A DNA stretch of 46,216 nucleotides, taken from the NCBI GenBank assembly GCA_947313825.1, contig CAMZNJ010000002.1, forward strand, positions 1 to 46,216. Reading direction: 5' to 3'. A program made the translations under genes and the position numbers. Source of the stretch: an uncultured Deferribacteraceae bacterium (GTDB lineage: Bacteria > Chrysiogenota > Deferribacteres > CAMZNJ01). Under the pieces are notes generated by a model. That model did not search any database. It was not told the DNA's origin and saw only the letters and a program-made list of their open reading frames with translations. Shown one piece after another: positions 33,295 through 43,300 of the stretch. Numbering within the stretch: the stretch's first letter is position 1; each line of letters begins with the position of its first letter.

Positions 33295-34293
33295 ATGAAC
33301 GTATCAAACGGCAAAAAAACCTCTATGATTATGATTGCATCGTGGGCGTTTGCTATCCTATTCCTATTTATACTACTGAAGATTGTAATCGCGCTCACAG
33401 CAACCGATACCCCAAACTCATCCACAAACCTAATTACAGGCGTGTTCTCCAGTGGCGACTCTGTTCAAAAAAATTACGAAACCAACGGCTCCCCATCCAT
33501 CGTCCTTTTGACCCTCGAAGGTGTTATTACGGCTAAGACAGCGAAACAGATTGTCGACGCTTACAACAACCTTAGCGAAGACGATGATGTTGTTGGCGTA
33601 ATTTTGAACGTGAACTCCCCCGGTGGCGGTGTTTCTGCCAGCGAACGCATACGTATTGCAGGTGAGAAGTTTGCGAAAAACAAACCACTGTACGCTTCTG
33701 TTTATGAAATAGGTGCTTCAGGCGGGTACATGTCGTCCCTCCCAGCGTCCAAGATATACGCTTACCCCACATCTTTGGTCGGCAGCGTTGGCGTTATCTC
33801 CGAATCCTTGGAGGCAACAGAGCTCCTTGAGAGGCTAGGGCTGAATTACACCATTGTAAAAACAGGTCAATATAAAGCTACAGGGAACATCGCCCACAAA
33901 CTAACACAGTCGGAGCTAGATAACTCACAAGAGCTCATCGATTCCCTTTTTGCCGAGTTTGTAAAAAATGTTGCCATTGGTCGAAACATGACCACTGAAG
34001 AAGTACTTGCCCTCGCTGAAGGTCAAGTATTCACAGGCACACAAGGGATTGAAAACGGATTGGTTGACGAACTAGGCGATTACGACGATGCCTTTGAAAC
34101 TATGAAAATGAGCCTCAACCTCACTGACGAAGAGAAAGAGGACGTTTCACTAGTTGAATACACAATACCCACTCAAGGGCTAGGTCGCTCACTGTTAGGT
34201 GCTGCTTCATCCGTTGCCGGCATTGCAGAGGAGTTCAGTAGTGCGTTTACATCGTCTGCTTCGAGCTCAGCACCAGAATTTCTTGCACCCTAG
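33295..34293 (+). CDS. sppA: Signal peptide peptidase SppA (short form)
   Basis: A 332-residue membrane protease that degrades cleaved signal peptides. One N-terminal transmembrane helix (about 10-33) is followed by a ClpP-like fold. The Ser/Lys dyad is visible: Ser142 in GASGGYMSS and Lys194 in GQYKATGN. The oxyanion motif is NVNSPGGGVSASE (105-117). It is the half-length form, not the tandem E. coli type. AAGGAG is 9 bases before the ATG. It stands 202 bases after rpsA, beyond the terminator, so it probably has its own promoter, though none is obvious. Confidence 0.92.
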   Translation: MNVSNGKKTSMIMIASWAFAILFLFILLKIVIALTATDTPNSSTNLITGVFSSGDSVQKNYETNGSPSIVLLTLEGVITAKTAKQIVDAYNNLSEDDDVVGVILNVNSPGGGVSASERIRIAGEKFAKNKPLYASVYEIGASGGYMSSLPASKIYAYPTSLVGSVGVISESLEATELLERLGLNYTIVKTGQYKATGNIAHKLTQSELDNSQELIDSLFAEFVKNVAIGRNMTTEEVLALAEGQVFTGTQGIENGLVDELGDYDDAFETMKMSLNLTDEEKEDVSLVEYTIPTQGLGRSLLGAASSVAGIAEEFSSAFTSSASSSAPEFLAP

Positions 34294-34366
34294 GTGTTTC
34301 TAGGTTCCTAGGTTTCTAGGTTTCTAGGTTCCTAGGCTCTAGGTTCCTAGGCTCTAGGTTTGCAAG
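34294..34366 (+). repeat. CTAGGTTT/CTAGGTTC short tandem repeat
   Basis: About eight units of CTAGGTTTC, CTAGGTTC and CTAGGCT start at the sppA stop codon. The many CTAG tetranucleotides are notable, because CTAG is usually rare in bacterial genomes. Confidence 0.85.
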
Positions 34367-34400
34367 TTAGTCAATTAGTACACATTGAAATACAGCTCAC

Positions 34401-34455
34401 AACGTCGTATGGCAATACCTATCACCACTTGTTTAGGTTTGCTGTGCGACGTTTT
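34401..34455 (+). terminator. Terminator before comM
   Basis: AACGTCG (34401-34407) pairs with CGACGTT (34447-34453). Inside, GCAA-ACCTA pairs with TAGGTTTGC with a small bulge. A run of T follows. Likely ends the sppA transcript. Confidence 0.75.
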
Positions 34456-34479
34456 TCGTTGCCCTAATGTTACTTTCTG

Positions 34480-34508
34480 TACAAAAGTAGAGTTATTTAT
34501 GCTACAAT
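34480..34508 (+). promoter_or_regulatory. Extended -10 promoter for comM
   Basis: TGC-TACAAT at 34500-34508 is an extended -10 box. The -35 position (TACAAA, 34480-34485) is weak. Leader about 30 bases. Confidence 0.5.
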
Positions 34509-34542
34509 GTTTATTAATTGTATGGATAAATAGGGGCACCAC

Positions 34543-36234
34543 ATGTTTTCAAGGGTAAATACTGCTGCATTAATAGGGATTCAAGGTGTAGGGGTTAATG
34601 TTGAAGTGGATATTTCATCTCAGGGTTTGCCGGGGTTCTCCATCGTTGGACTAGGGGACAGTGCCGTACGGGAAAGCCGCGACAGACTTCGCTCAGCACT
34701 CAAAAATATGGCACAATCGCAACTATTCCAACGCCCCATCACCATCAACCTCTCCCCTAGCAGTTTCGCCAAAAGTGGCACCCATTACGACCTAGCAATG
34801 GCAGTGGGATTGGTGTGTGCCAGCGATGACGACCTCGCAACGTCGCCCATGTTGGAGAGCAGTTTTGTCCTCGGTGAGATAGCCCTAGACGGCACACTGA
34901 CGCCTGTGAGTGGTGTTTTGCCCCTTGCCATGTATGCCAAGAATGAAGGGTTTCAACAGATACTACTCCCGCAAAGCAATGTTGACGAAGCAGCTTTAGC
35001 CGGTATAGATTGTTACGGTTTCAAAACACTTCATGATGTCGTACTATTTTTCCGTGAAGGTGGTGGCAAGGGTAACGGCAACGGTAACGGTAACGGTAAC
35101 GGCAACGGTAGCGGTGCGACTAGCAGTTACACATTCGTACCGGGTCGTACCCATGGGCACGATACCACTGTTTTGCCGGAAAACACTAACACTACTCAAG
35201 GCAACGGTCGCTTTGAAAACGACTTTATGGACGTGAAGGGGCAGGATATGGGCAAACGTGGTGCCCTGATAGCCGCAGCAGGTATGCATAACCTTCTGCT
35301 CATCGGCCCCCCCGGTAGCGGCAAAACCATGATAGCGAACCGAATACCCCACATCATGCCCAACATGACGATGACGGAAGCCTTGGAAACAACAAGCATC
35401 TACTCGTTAGCAGGGTGGGAACGTATCGCACACTCGGGAACTACTCGCAGTGGTGCTGGCATTATTACGCGTCGTCCGTTTATCGCTCCCCACCATACTT
35501 CTAGCTCGGTGGCAATTGTTGGAGGTGGCAGCAACGCCATGCCAGGGAGTGTTTCGTTTGCACACAATGGTGTCCTATTTTTAGACGAGTTTTTGGAGTT
35601 TGGTCGTGCTGTTATCGAGGTTCTTCGCCAACCCATGGAGTCGCGTAAAATACTGGTTTCACGTAGCAAAAGAGTGGTGGAGTACCCCGCTAGCTTCATG
35701 CTAGTCGCTGCCAGCAACCCTTGCCCATGCGGACACTACCAAGACTCACAAAAAGAATGCCTATGCCCACCGTCCGCCGTACTCAGGTATCGAAGCAAAC
35801 TGTCGGGACCCATTTTAGACAGGATAGATCTCCATGTAAAAGTACACTCAGTATCGGTAACAGAGCTCATGGGGGAGCATGGCAATCACAACAATGCCAC
35901 CAACAACACTGGGAACAGGAATGACTCCACAGAGATGACCTCCACTGCCATGAAAATACAGGTGGACAACGCTTACAATATGCAACAAAAACGGTTCGCC
36001 GCAACAGCCATTAACCACAACTCACAAATGTCATCCGCAATGACAAAAGAGGTATGTATCCTCAGTAAAGAAGTACACAGCATTCTGCACAAAGCTGTGG
36101 ACAAATACGGATTAACAGCACGGGGGTACGACAAAATACTACGAATATCAAGAACAATCGCCGACCTCGACCAATCCGAAAATATACAATCCATGCACGT
36201 ACTGGAAGCTCTTCAGTATAGATTGACAGATTAG
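34543..36234 (+). CDS. comM: ComM/YifB-family Mg-chelatase-like AAA+ ATPase
   Basis: A 563-residue AAA+ protein. In Vibrio, ComM is a hexameric helicase that drives branch migration during integration of DNA taken up by transformation. Present are the N-terminal ChlI-like part (INLSPSSFAKSGTHYDL), Walker A GPPGSGKT, Walker B LFLDEF, NPCPCGHY and the zinc-like Cys set, LSGPILDRIDLHV, and the C-terminal Mg-chelatase domain (SRTIADL). Two low-complexity inserts are visible: GKGNGNGNGNGNG at about 178-190, encoded by GGTAAC/GGCAAC hexamers, and an Asn/Thr-rich run (HNNATNNTGNRND) near 450. AGGGG precedes the ATG. radC begins 10 bases after the stop. Confidence 0.92.
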   Translation: MFSRVNTAALIGIQGVGVNVEVDISSQGLPGFSIVGLGDSAVRESRDRLRSALKNMAQSQLFQRPITINLSPSSFAKSGTHYDLAMAVGLVCASDDDLATSPMLESSFVLGEIALDGTLTPVSGVLPLAMYAKNEGFQQILLPQSNVDEAALAGIDCYGFKTLHDVVLFFREGGGKGNGNGNGNGNGNGSGATSSYTFVPGRTHGHDTTVLPENTNTTQGNGRFENDFMDVKGQDMGKRGALIAAAGMHNLLLIGPPGSGKTMIANRIPHIMPNMTMTEALETTSIYSLAGWERIAHSGTTRSGAGIITRRPFIAPHHTSSSVAIVGGGSNAMPGSVSFAHNGVLFLDEFLEFGRAVIEVLRQPMESRKILVSRSKRVVEYPASFMLVAASNPCPCGHYQDSQKECLCPPSAVLRYRSKLSGPILDRIDLHVKVHSVSVTELMGEHGNHNNATNNTGNRNDSTEMTSTAMKIQVDNAYNMQQKRFAATAINHNSQMSSAMTKEVCILSKEVHSILHKAVDKYGLTARGYDKILRISRTIADLDQSENIQSMHVLEALQYRLTD

Positions 36235-36244
36235 TAGTTTATCT

Positions 36245-37369
36245 ATGGCGGGCGGTGCAAGTATGGCAGGTGGAGCAGGTGGGGCAGGCGGTGCAGGTAT
36301 GGCAGGTGGAGCAGGCATGGTAAATGCGGACGAAAAGAGTATCAGGGGCAACAGCGAAGATACTCACAAGCAAGAACATGACGACAACAACCGTATGCCG
36401 TGGTCTGAATACGAACATGGTACACGCGAACATGGTACACGCATGCCTGAGGCAACCACCGACCACCTCGAAAGGGGAGAAGACACAACAACAACCATAA
36501 CAGAGAGTGCCGAAAACCATAACAATCAGGAGATAGCCCGACTACTGAGTAGGATTAACTCGTCGAAACTAGCACCATCGCCAGCACCTGAGCCATCGCC
36601 ATCACCATCGCCATCGCTAGTACCATCACCTGAGCCATCACCTGAGCCATCGCCATCGCCATCACCATCGCCATCACCATCGCCATCGTCAGCACCTGAG
36701 CCAGCACCGAAACCACACCACCTTGGGCACCGTCAACGCCTGAAAGACCGCTTCCTACTAAACAGCGAAAGCCTAGCCAATTACGAAATACTAGAGCTTC
36801 TCCTAGGGTACGTAATACGTGGCAGAGATGTGAAACGGGAAGCAAAAGACCTAGCCAAAGCATTCCCCGACTTATCACTCATACTGCAAGGGGAGTTCGC
36901 CGAAATACGTGGACTAGGCACTGAAGCCGAAATATTAATGAAAGTCATAAAAGAGTTTGGGGACAGGATAGATAGGCAAAAAGGGCGAAAAATAGTGTAC
37001 ATCCGAAGTGCCATGGATTCGTACAACTATGCCAAAGGCTTCATATCGTTCCAAAAACGTGAAATATTCATTGTGCTACTAATGACCAACGACAACGAAC
37101 TACTCGGACACAAAATCATGAACACAGGCACAGCAGACAGGGTCGCCATCTACCCCCGAGAAGTTATTGCCGAAGCAATAAAGTTTGGGGCAAGTCGCAT
37201 TGTAGTTGTCCACAACCACCTCGGCGGGAGCCCCCAACCATCACCACAAGACAAAAAACTAACCTCAAAACTCAACGACGCCTGCAATGTTTTAGAGATA
37301 TTCCTTGTTGACCACATAATAATCGCAGAAGGAACGTACTACTCATTTCGCGAAGGGGGCATGCTTTAA
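36245..37369 (+). CDS. radC: RadC-family JAMM/MPN+ protein with repeat-rich N-terminus
   Basis: A 374-residue protein whose last 220 residues are a complete RadC. A helical region (GHRQRLKDRFLLNSESLANY, then LELLLGYVIRGRDVK) is followed by the JAMM domain with the metal motif HNHLGGSPQPSPQD (His323, His325, Asp336). The biochemical role of RadC is unsettled; links to recombination and mobile-element biology have been reported. The first 155 residues are low complexity: AGGAGGAGGAG repeats at 1-24, then an acidic/His-rich linker, then PSPSPEPSPS repeats at about 110-152. The start is uncertain: no ribosome site stands before 36245, whereas GGTGGAG precedes an ATG at 36317. Close behind comM, likely one operon. 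Confidence 0.85.
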   Translation: MAGGASMAGGAGGAGGAGMAGGAGMVNADEKSIRGNSEDTHKQEHDDNNRMPWSEYEHGTREHGTRMPEATTDHLERGEDTTTTITESAENHNNQEIARLLSRINSSKLAPSPAPEPSPSPSPSLVPSPEPSPEPSPSPSPSPSPSPSSAPEPAPKPHHLGHRQRLKDRFLLNSESLANYEILELLLGYVIRGRDVKREAKDLAKAFPDLSLILQGEFAEIRGLGTEAEILMKVIKEFGDRIDRQKGRKIVYIRSAMDSYNYAKGFISFQKREIFIVLLMTNDNELLGHKIMNTGTADRVAIYPREVIAEAIKFGASRIVVVHNHLGGSPQPSPQDKKLTSKLNDACNVLEIFLVDHIIIAEGTYYSFREGGML

Positions 37370-37404
37370 GTACCTTAAACGATTAGCGTGCGTGGTAATA
37401 TCTA

Positions 37405-37433
37405 TTGATTTTTTCCGTTTTCCTTGCTATACT
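37405..37433 (+). promoter_or_regulatory. Promoter for the IclR regulator
   Basis: TTGATT (37405-37410), a 17-base spacer and TATACT (37428-37433). Start near 37440, just before a palindrome. Confidence 0.65.
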
Positions 37434-37459
37434 TATGTTTTAATTCTACTTGAAAAAAG

Positions 37460-37482
37460 AAGTATTGTGCTTTACAATATTT
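37460..37482. promoter_or_regulatory. Candidate operator palindrome
   Basis: AAGTATTGT and ACAATATTT are inverted around GCTTT (8 of 9 bases pair). It lies about 20 bases past the predicted transcription start of the IclR gene, where an autorepressor would bind. Confidence 0.4.
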
Positions 37483-37574
37483 AGCATGGGGAAGGGAAGC
37501 TATATTTTACCGATATTCTTATCCATAACCAATGCTTGCAATTATATATTTTATTACGATCTGGAGATAAGCTT

Positions 37575-38399
37575 ATGAGGAAAAGTGAAGACTACGGTTT
37601 TAACAGGCTTGACGTCAAAGACGTACAGGACGGAAACTATTCCAAAGCACTGAGCAACGCTCTGAACCTATTAGAAATATTTCGCACAGATGAAGAACTC
37701 AACGAATTCGGCGTAACAGAACTATCCGAAATGCTCGGACTTCACAAAAATAACATTTTCCGCATACTATCCACTCTCAGAGACAACGGCTTCATCGAAC
37801 AAAACAAAGACACCGAAAACTACTCCTTAGGAGTAAAAATCCTCAACATTGGGCAAATCTACATCCACAACCTCAACATACTCAAATCAGCAAAAAAATA
37901 CGCCCGAGAAGTTGTAACACTCACCGACGAATCCGTTTACATCGGCGTACTCAATCGCTCACAAATCGTTTACCTCGACGTTACCATGACATCCAACCCC
38001 ATTCGTGTTGTATCACGACTTGGCAAAACACCACCATCCTACGCCACATCCACAGGGAAAATACTCCTCTCAGAACTCAGCAACGACGAAGTTCGACGCA
38101 TGTTCCACAAAGTGAAATTCACCCCCTACACCGACAACACGATTACGTCCATCGACGACCTCATTGGCGAACTGGAAACCATACGCGAACAAGGGTATGC
38201 CATCGACAACGAAGAACTCGAAGAGGGTGTATACTGCATTGCCGTACCCATCAAAGACTACCACAGCCGTAGTGTGGCATCCTTCACAATCATCGCACCA
38301 TCATTTCGCGTTAACGACTCCTCCCTAACGAGCATCCTGCCACTAATGCAAGATAGAGCACACCAAATATCCAAGGCTCTAGGGTATTCCGGCTCATAA
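37575..38399 (+). CDS. IclR-family transcriptional regulator
   Basis: A 274-residue DNA-binding protein. The N-terminal winged helix-turn-helix (about 27-85) includes VTELSEMLGLHKNNIFRIL and DNGFIEQ. The C-terminal effector domain (about 100-260) has the usual RVVSRLGKTPPSYATSTGK segment, where ligand-binding residues lie, and the EELEEGVYCIAVPI strand. IclR proteins mostly control carbon and aromatic compound genes; no such target is adjacent. Start chosen at ATG 37575 with GGAG 8 bases upstream rather than the in-frame TTG at 37536, which would add 13 residues. A palindrome in its leader suggests autoregulation. Confidence 0.88.
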   Translation: MRKSEDYGFNRLDVKDVQDGNYSKALSNALNLLEIFRTDEELNEFGVTELSEMLGLHKNNIFRILSTLRDNGFIEQNKDTENYSLGVKILNIGQIYIHNLNILKSAKKYAREVVTLTDESVYIGVLNRSQIVYLDVTMTSNPIRVVSRLGKTPPSYATSTGKILLSELSNDEVRRMFHKVKFTPYTDNTITSIDDLIGELETIREQGYAIDNEELEEGVYCIAVPIKDYHSRSVASFTIIAPSFRVNDSSLTSILPLMQDRAHQISKALGYSGS

Positions 38400-38518
38400 C
38401 CAAACCCTGACACCGTTGTGGATAAACCCTTGGCAAATACCTAGTCAAGCTCATTGCAGGTAGCTTTTTACCCTACCACGTCGCTTTACTCGACCCTTAC
38501 GAGTGCGTACAAAATTCG

Positions 38519-38547
38519 TTGCAATTTCCTGCCTATTTTTATAAAAT
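38519..38547 (+). promoter_or_regulatory. Promoter for groES-groEL
   Basis: TTGCAA (38519-38524), a 17-base spacer and TAAAAT (38542-38547). Moderate match to the housekeeping consensus. No CIRCE element is present. Confidence 0.45.
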
Positions 38548-38554
38548 AAATTGC

Positions 38555-38586
38555 TGAGTCCAAACCCTATTACAAGTCTGGACTCA
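38555..38586. promoter_or_regulatory. 8-bp inverted repeat at the groES transcription start
   Basis: TGAGTCCA (38555-38562) and TGGACTCA (38579-38586), perfect arms with a 16-base spacer. It sits at the predicted +1 to +33, the place where CIRCE lies in other genomes, but sequence and spacing differ. It could be an operator or a 5' mRNA hairpin. Confidence 0.45.
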
Positions 38587-38640
38587 CATTAACCTATAAC
38601 CAATAACTAACTAAACTTTAATATTTGGAGGATTATATCT

Positions 38641-38934
38641 ATGTCTACATTAACGCCTTTGTACGATAGGGTACTGGTAAAGCGTTTCGAAGTACAAGAA
38701 AAAACCGCATCTGGGATCTACATCCCTGACAGTGCCAAGGAGAAACCATCAGAAGGGGAAGTACTCGCCGTTGGATCCGGCAAAGTAAGCGACTCTGGTA
38801 ACGTTGTTGCACCTACTGTTAAGGTTGGCGATCGCGTACTATTCTCGAAATACGCCGGCACTGAAGTGTCATTCGGCGACGACGAACTCGTTATCATGCG
38901 TGAAGACGATATTTTTGGCATCCTTTCTAAGTAA
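38641..38934 (+). CDS. groES: Co-chaperonin GroES
   Basis: A 97-residue lid subunit of the GroEL chamber. The family pattern is clear: LYDRVLVKR near the N-terminus, the mobile loop (about 17-33, [17 protein letters not shown]), [17 protein letters not shown] and the C-terminal DDIFGIL. GGAGGAT is 10 bases before the ATG. groEL follows after 40 bases in the standard groES-groEL order. Confidence 0.97.
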   Translation: MSTLTPLYDRVLVKRFEVQEKTASGIYIPDSAKEKPSEGEVLAVGSGKVSDSGNVVAPTVKVGDRVLFSKYAGTEVSFGDDELVIMREDDIFGILSK

Positions 38935-38944
38935 AAAACTTTAA

Positions 38945-40622
<1,678 letters not shown>

Positions 40623-40624
<2 letters not shown>

Positions 40625-40727
40625 CAACGCAACGCACATGACGCGACGCAACGCACATGACGCAACGCAATGCACATGACGCAACGCAACGCACATGACG
40701 CAACGCAACGCACATGACGCAACGTAC
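40623..40727 (+). repeat. 19-bp minisatellite after groEL, five copies
   Basis: Five units of ACGCAACGCACATGACGCA with few substitutions start at the groEL stop codon. Confidence 0.9.
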
Positions 40728-40755
40728 GAAAAATACCTAGCCCGACACTTCTAGC

Positions 40756-40797
40756 TTGCGTATGGCTTTGTAACAACACTTACAGAGTCATACGCAA
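40756..40797. other. 18-bp stem-loop between groEL and the DUF4236 gene
   Basis: Arms 40756-40773 (TTGCGTATGGCTTTGTAA) and 40780-40797 pair over 18 positions, two of them G-U wobbles, around the loop CAACAC. On the plus strand A-residues follow rather than T, so it is not a typical intrinsic terminator. It may stabilise the groEL 3' end, or act in the leader of the next gene. Confidence 0.6.
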
Positions 40798-40882
40798 AAA
40801 CTCTTCAGCTGGTTTCGCACCGGGGTTTATTGTTGACGCTACTACATAATTATAAATGTGTTATAAATACGGGAGGAGTACA

Positions 40883-41926
40883 ATGGGAGTTCGTTTTTGG
40901 AGAAGGGTGAAAATTGCACCAGGTGTAACACTAAACTTGAGCAAGAAAAGTGCATCGATGTCATTCGGTCCGCGAGGAGCAAAGTTTACCGTAGGTCCTC
41001 ACGGGAAAAGAACAACCATAGGGGCAACAGGTACGGGGCTTTTTTACACTAAGGTTCATTCCAAAAAGAAAGGCACCAAAACGCCATCCTCATCCTCATC
41101 GCCATCCTCATCGACATCGCAAGCAACACACCCTGACACACTAAACCTAGGGTTTTTCCAAAAACTTAGCACTTCAGAAGAGGAAAAAGCTCTGGTTGAT
41201 GGATTGCGTGAGATATCTTGTGGCAATGAAGGTGCTGCCCTAAAACACCTCGAGCAAGCAACTAACCTAGCAGATGCAGCATACCTTGCGGCCGTCATCT
41301 CTCTAAACAACAACCAGCTAGACGATTCCGAAAAATATTTTCTGATGGCCGAACAAAAACACCAACAGCTTGGCACCTATTTCGACAAATACGAAGTGAG
41401 TGCCATCATGAGCCTACCAATCACAAGGGAAGTGTACGTCAAGGTTGACCCGAACCTAAGGGGCGTATTACTCGGGCTAGCGGAGGTGTATCAGGCTCAA
41501 GGTGCGTGGCAAGATGCTGCCCGTTGCCTTCAAAGATTGCGAAAATCCGACCCCGACGATGTTGCGGTAAAGCTATCCCTCGCTGAACTATTGATGGAAG
41601 CACACCCCGATAGCAAAAGTGTTAGCCAAAGCGTTGTGGAGATTGCCACAGAGATGGGGAACGAAACAGAAGCCGACACAGCACTGATGCTTTACAAGGG
41701 GAAAGCACTAAGGCAACTAGGGCTAGCAACAGCAGCACGAGACACACTAACAGCAGCGTTGCGTCGCAAAAAAGGTCGATCCAACGAGCTGTTACGATAC
41801 CTGAGGTACGAGCGTGTGCTGGTTTACGACGATTTAGGACAGAAAACTCGCGTCCGATCTGAGCTCGAAAAACTTTACGCCGAAGATCCAAATTTCGAGG
41901 ACGTAGCCGAAAAACTAGGACTGTAG
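40883..41926 (+). CDS. DUF4236 domain protein with TPR repeats
   Basis: A 347-residue protein. Residues 1-56 are a DUF4236 domain (GVRFWRRVKIAPGVTLNLSK, SFGPRGAKFTVGPHGKRTT, GTGLFYT), a short beta module of unknown function. A Ser/Pro-rich linker (SSSSSPSSSTS) follows, then about 240 helical residues with TPR-like units (GLAEVYQAQGAWQDAARCL; KGKALRQLGLATAARDTL). No signal peptide is seen. The ATG at 40883 is chosen because GGGAGGAG lies just before it; an in-frame ATG 27 bases upstream lacks one. Its function is unknown; TPRs suggest protein binding. Confidence 0.8.
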   Translation: MGVRFWRRVKIAPGVTLNLSKKSASMSFGPRGAKFTVGPHGKRTTIGATGTGLFYTKVHSKKKGTKTPSSSSSPSSSTSQATHPDTLNLGFFQKLSTSEEEKALVDGLREISCGNEGAALKHLEQATNLADAAYLAAVISLNNNQLDDSEKYFLMAEQKHQQLGTYFDKYEVSAIMSLPITREVYVKVDPNLRGVLLGLAEVYQAQGAWQDAARCLQRLRKSDPDDVAVKLSLAELLMEAHPDSKSVSQSVVEIATEMGNETEADTALMLYKGKALRQLGLATAARDTLTAALRRKKGRSNELLRYLRYERVLVYDDLGQKTRVRSELEKLYAEDPNFEDVAEKLGL

Positions 41927-41932
41927 AACCTT

Positions 41933-42044
41933 GCTCTGCCATCACAGAGACGTGCAATAACTTACCCTTTCGAGGCGATTATGATTTTAGGTATGCCTAG
42001 CGAATTCGCTCTGCCATCACAGAGACGTGCAACAGCTGACCCTT
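41933..42044. repeat. 37-bp direct repeat pair
   Basis: GCTCTGCCATCACAGAGACG plus GTGCAA, then a CCCTT end, occurs at 41933-41969 and 42008-42044 with about three differences. A shorter piece (GCTCTGCCATAG) recurs near 42944, after the next gene. Each unit contains a CTCTG/CAGAG inverted repeat. Confidence 0.8.
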
Positions 42045-42134
42045 CCCCTGACACGCCAAGAAACAGTGTTATATTTTATGCGTGGTGTTGCAAAATACTG
42101 CTAGGGTGGTATGCTATGTAAGCAGAGGTGGGCA

Positions 42135-42923
42135 ATGAAAACTGTGGGGCTGTATTACTACTCTGGTGCGGGTAACACAAAATTTGTAGCACAAAAAATA
42201 AGCTCTCAACTTAAGAAGCTCGGCTATGACGTGAGATTGATTAGAGTCAGCCAGACGAGTGTTTCAACTGTTTTTCAGGATGCAGACATCTATATCATCG
42301 GGTTCCCGATATACGGTTTAACGTCCCCCCAATTAGTAAAAGATTTGATTCATCAGATAAATGGCAAGGGCAAGCCTGTGGGATTTTTTTGCACCAAGGC
42401 TCTAATCGCGGGCAATTCGATCCAAGAGTTAGGGCAGCTAAGTGGTATAAATACTGTTGCTAAGATGGAGTTATATATGCCGGCGACGGATATGCTGGCT
42501 TTTCTGGCTTATCCCCAATCGTTTACGGAAAAAGTTATAAAATTTGCTCACTCCAGAAGGATCGACAGCAGGGTAGAAAAGTTTGTTGCCCAAGTGTTGA
42601 GGTCGAGCCCTGTATCTGTTAGGGGCAAGTGGTATGTTCCCCTATCTTTTTTCATACCTCGAAAAGCAGTGGAAGCGTTTCACGGTATGTATTCGAAGTT
42701 TATTCCGCAGTTTTACTCTCAGGTGGATACCTGCACCAAGTGCATGAAGTGTGTTCGGGAGTGCCCTCGGGACAATATCTGGATGGACACACATGGGCAT
42801 ATTCAGTTTGGTGCAAATTGTGATGTTTGCCTGCATTGCGTGCACCACTGCCCCCCTCATTCGATTCAAGTGGGCAGGTCTACCCTTGGTAAAACTAGAT
42901 ACCGACGCCCTAGCCTCAAGTAG
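42135..42923 (+). CDS. EFR1-type flavodoxin plus 2[4Fe-4S] ferredoxin protein
   Basis: A 262-residue electron-transfer protein. The N-terminal flavodoxin-like domain has the FMN phosphate loop YSGAGNTKF and the aromatic-site segment GFPIYGLTSPQ. The C-terminus has two 4Fe-4S motifs, CTKCMKCVRECP and CDVCLHCVHHCP. It would pass electrons between a flavin and iron-sulfur clusters in the cytoplasm; the partner is unknown. The ATG at 42135 is chosen because the fold begins at once and GAGGTG precedes it; an in-frame ATG eight codons earlier (42111) is possible. It lies between two copies of a short direct repeat, at the edge of the acquired segment. Confidence 0.85.
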   Translation: MKTVGLYYYSGAGNTKFVAQKISSQLKKLGYDVRLIRVSQTSVSTVFQDADIYIIGFPIYGLTSPQLVKDLIHQINGKGKPVGFFCTKALIAGNSIQELGQLSGINTVAKMELYMPATDMLAFLAYPQSFTEKVIKFAHSRRIDSRVEKFVAQVLRSSPVSVRGKWYVPLSFFIPRKAVEAFHGMYSKFIPQFYSQVDTCTKCMKCVRECPRDNIWMDTHGHIQFGANCDVCLHCVHHCPPHSIQVGRSTLGKTRYRRPSLK

Positions 42924-43300
42924 AATACGCCTTCAGACGGACTGCTCTGCCATAGCGTTTCCCCTTGCTAAGATGGTGCTGTTGTGCCAAGAATCGATGG
43001 ATTCGTCTGTTTTAATTCCTGTACATCATATGAGAATGGTGTTATAGTATACTCTAGGGTAGAAATATCGTTGAGTTGCTGCTATTCCCTCCCCCGAGAA
43101 CAAATCATACTGAGCACGCTGTGGGAAAAGCGAAAGCAATACTCCTCAATAATACTAACACAGTTTTAAAAAATGAAATAAAATATGAGCAGTAAGATTG
43201 ATCAGGAAGGCATCAATAGTGCATGCTGATACAGAAGATATTCTTTGGTGCAAGGTAATGTTCCTCGACCACTAAAGGATGAGAGAAGTAAGGGGCTTGC
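42924..43300. other. Gene-poor stretch before the defence remnant
   Basis: 377 bases without a convincing gene. A frame on the plus strand (43185-43321, one internal TGA at 43227) gives [20 protein letters not shown] and overlaps the patatin start by about 20 bases, as operon genes often do. It may be the decayed 3' end of a former upstream gene, but I cannot name it. Confidence 0.4.

Noticed and set aside
38400-38640. CIRCE element expected before groES
   Set aside because: No TTAGCACTC-N9-GAGTGCTAA-like sequence is present; only a different inverted repeat was found.
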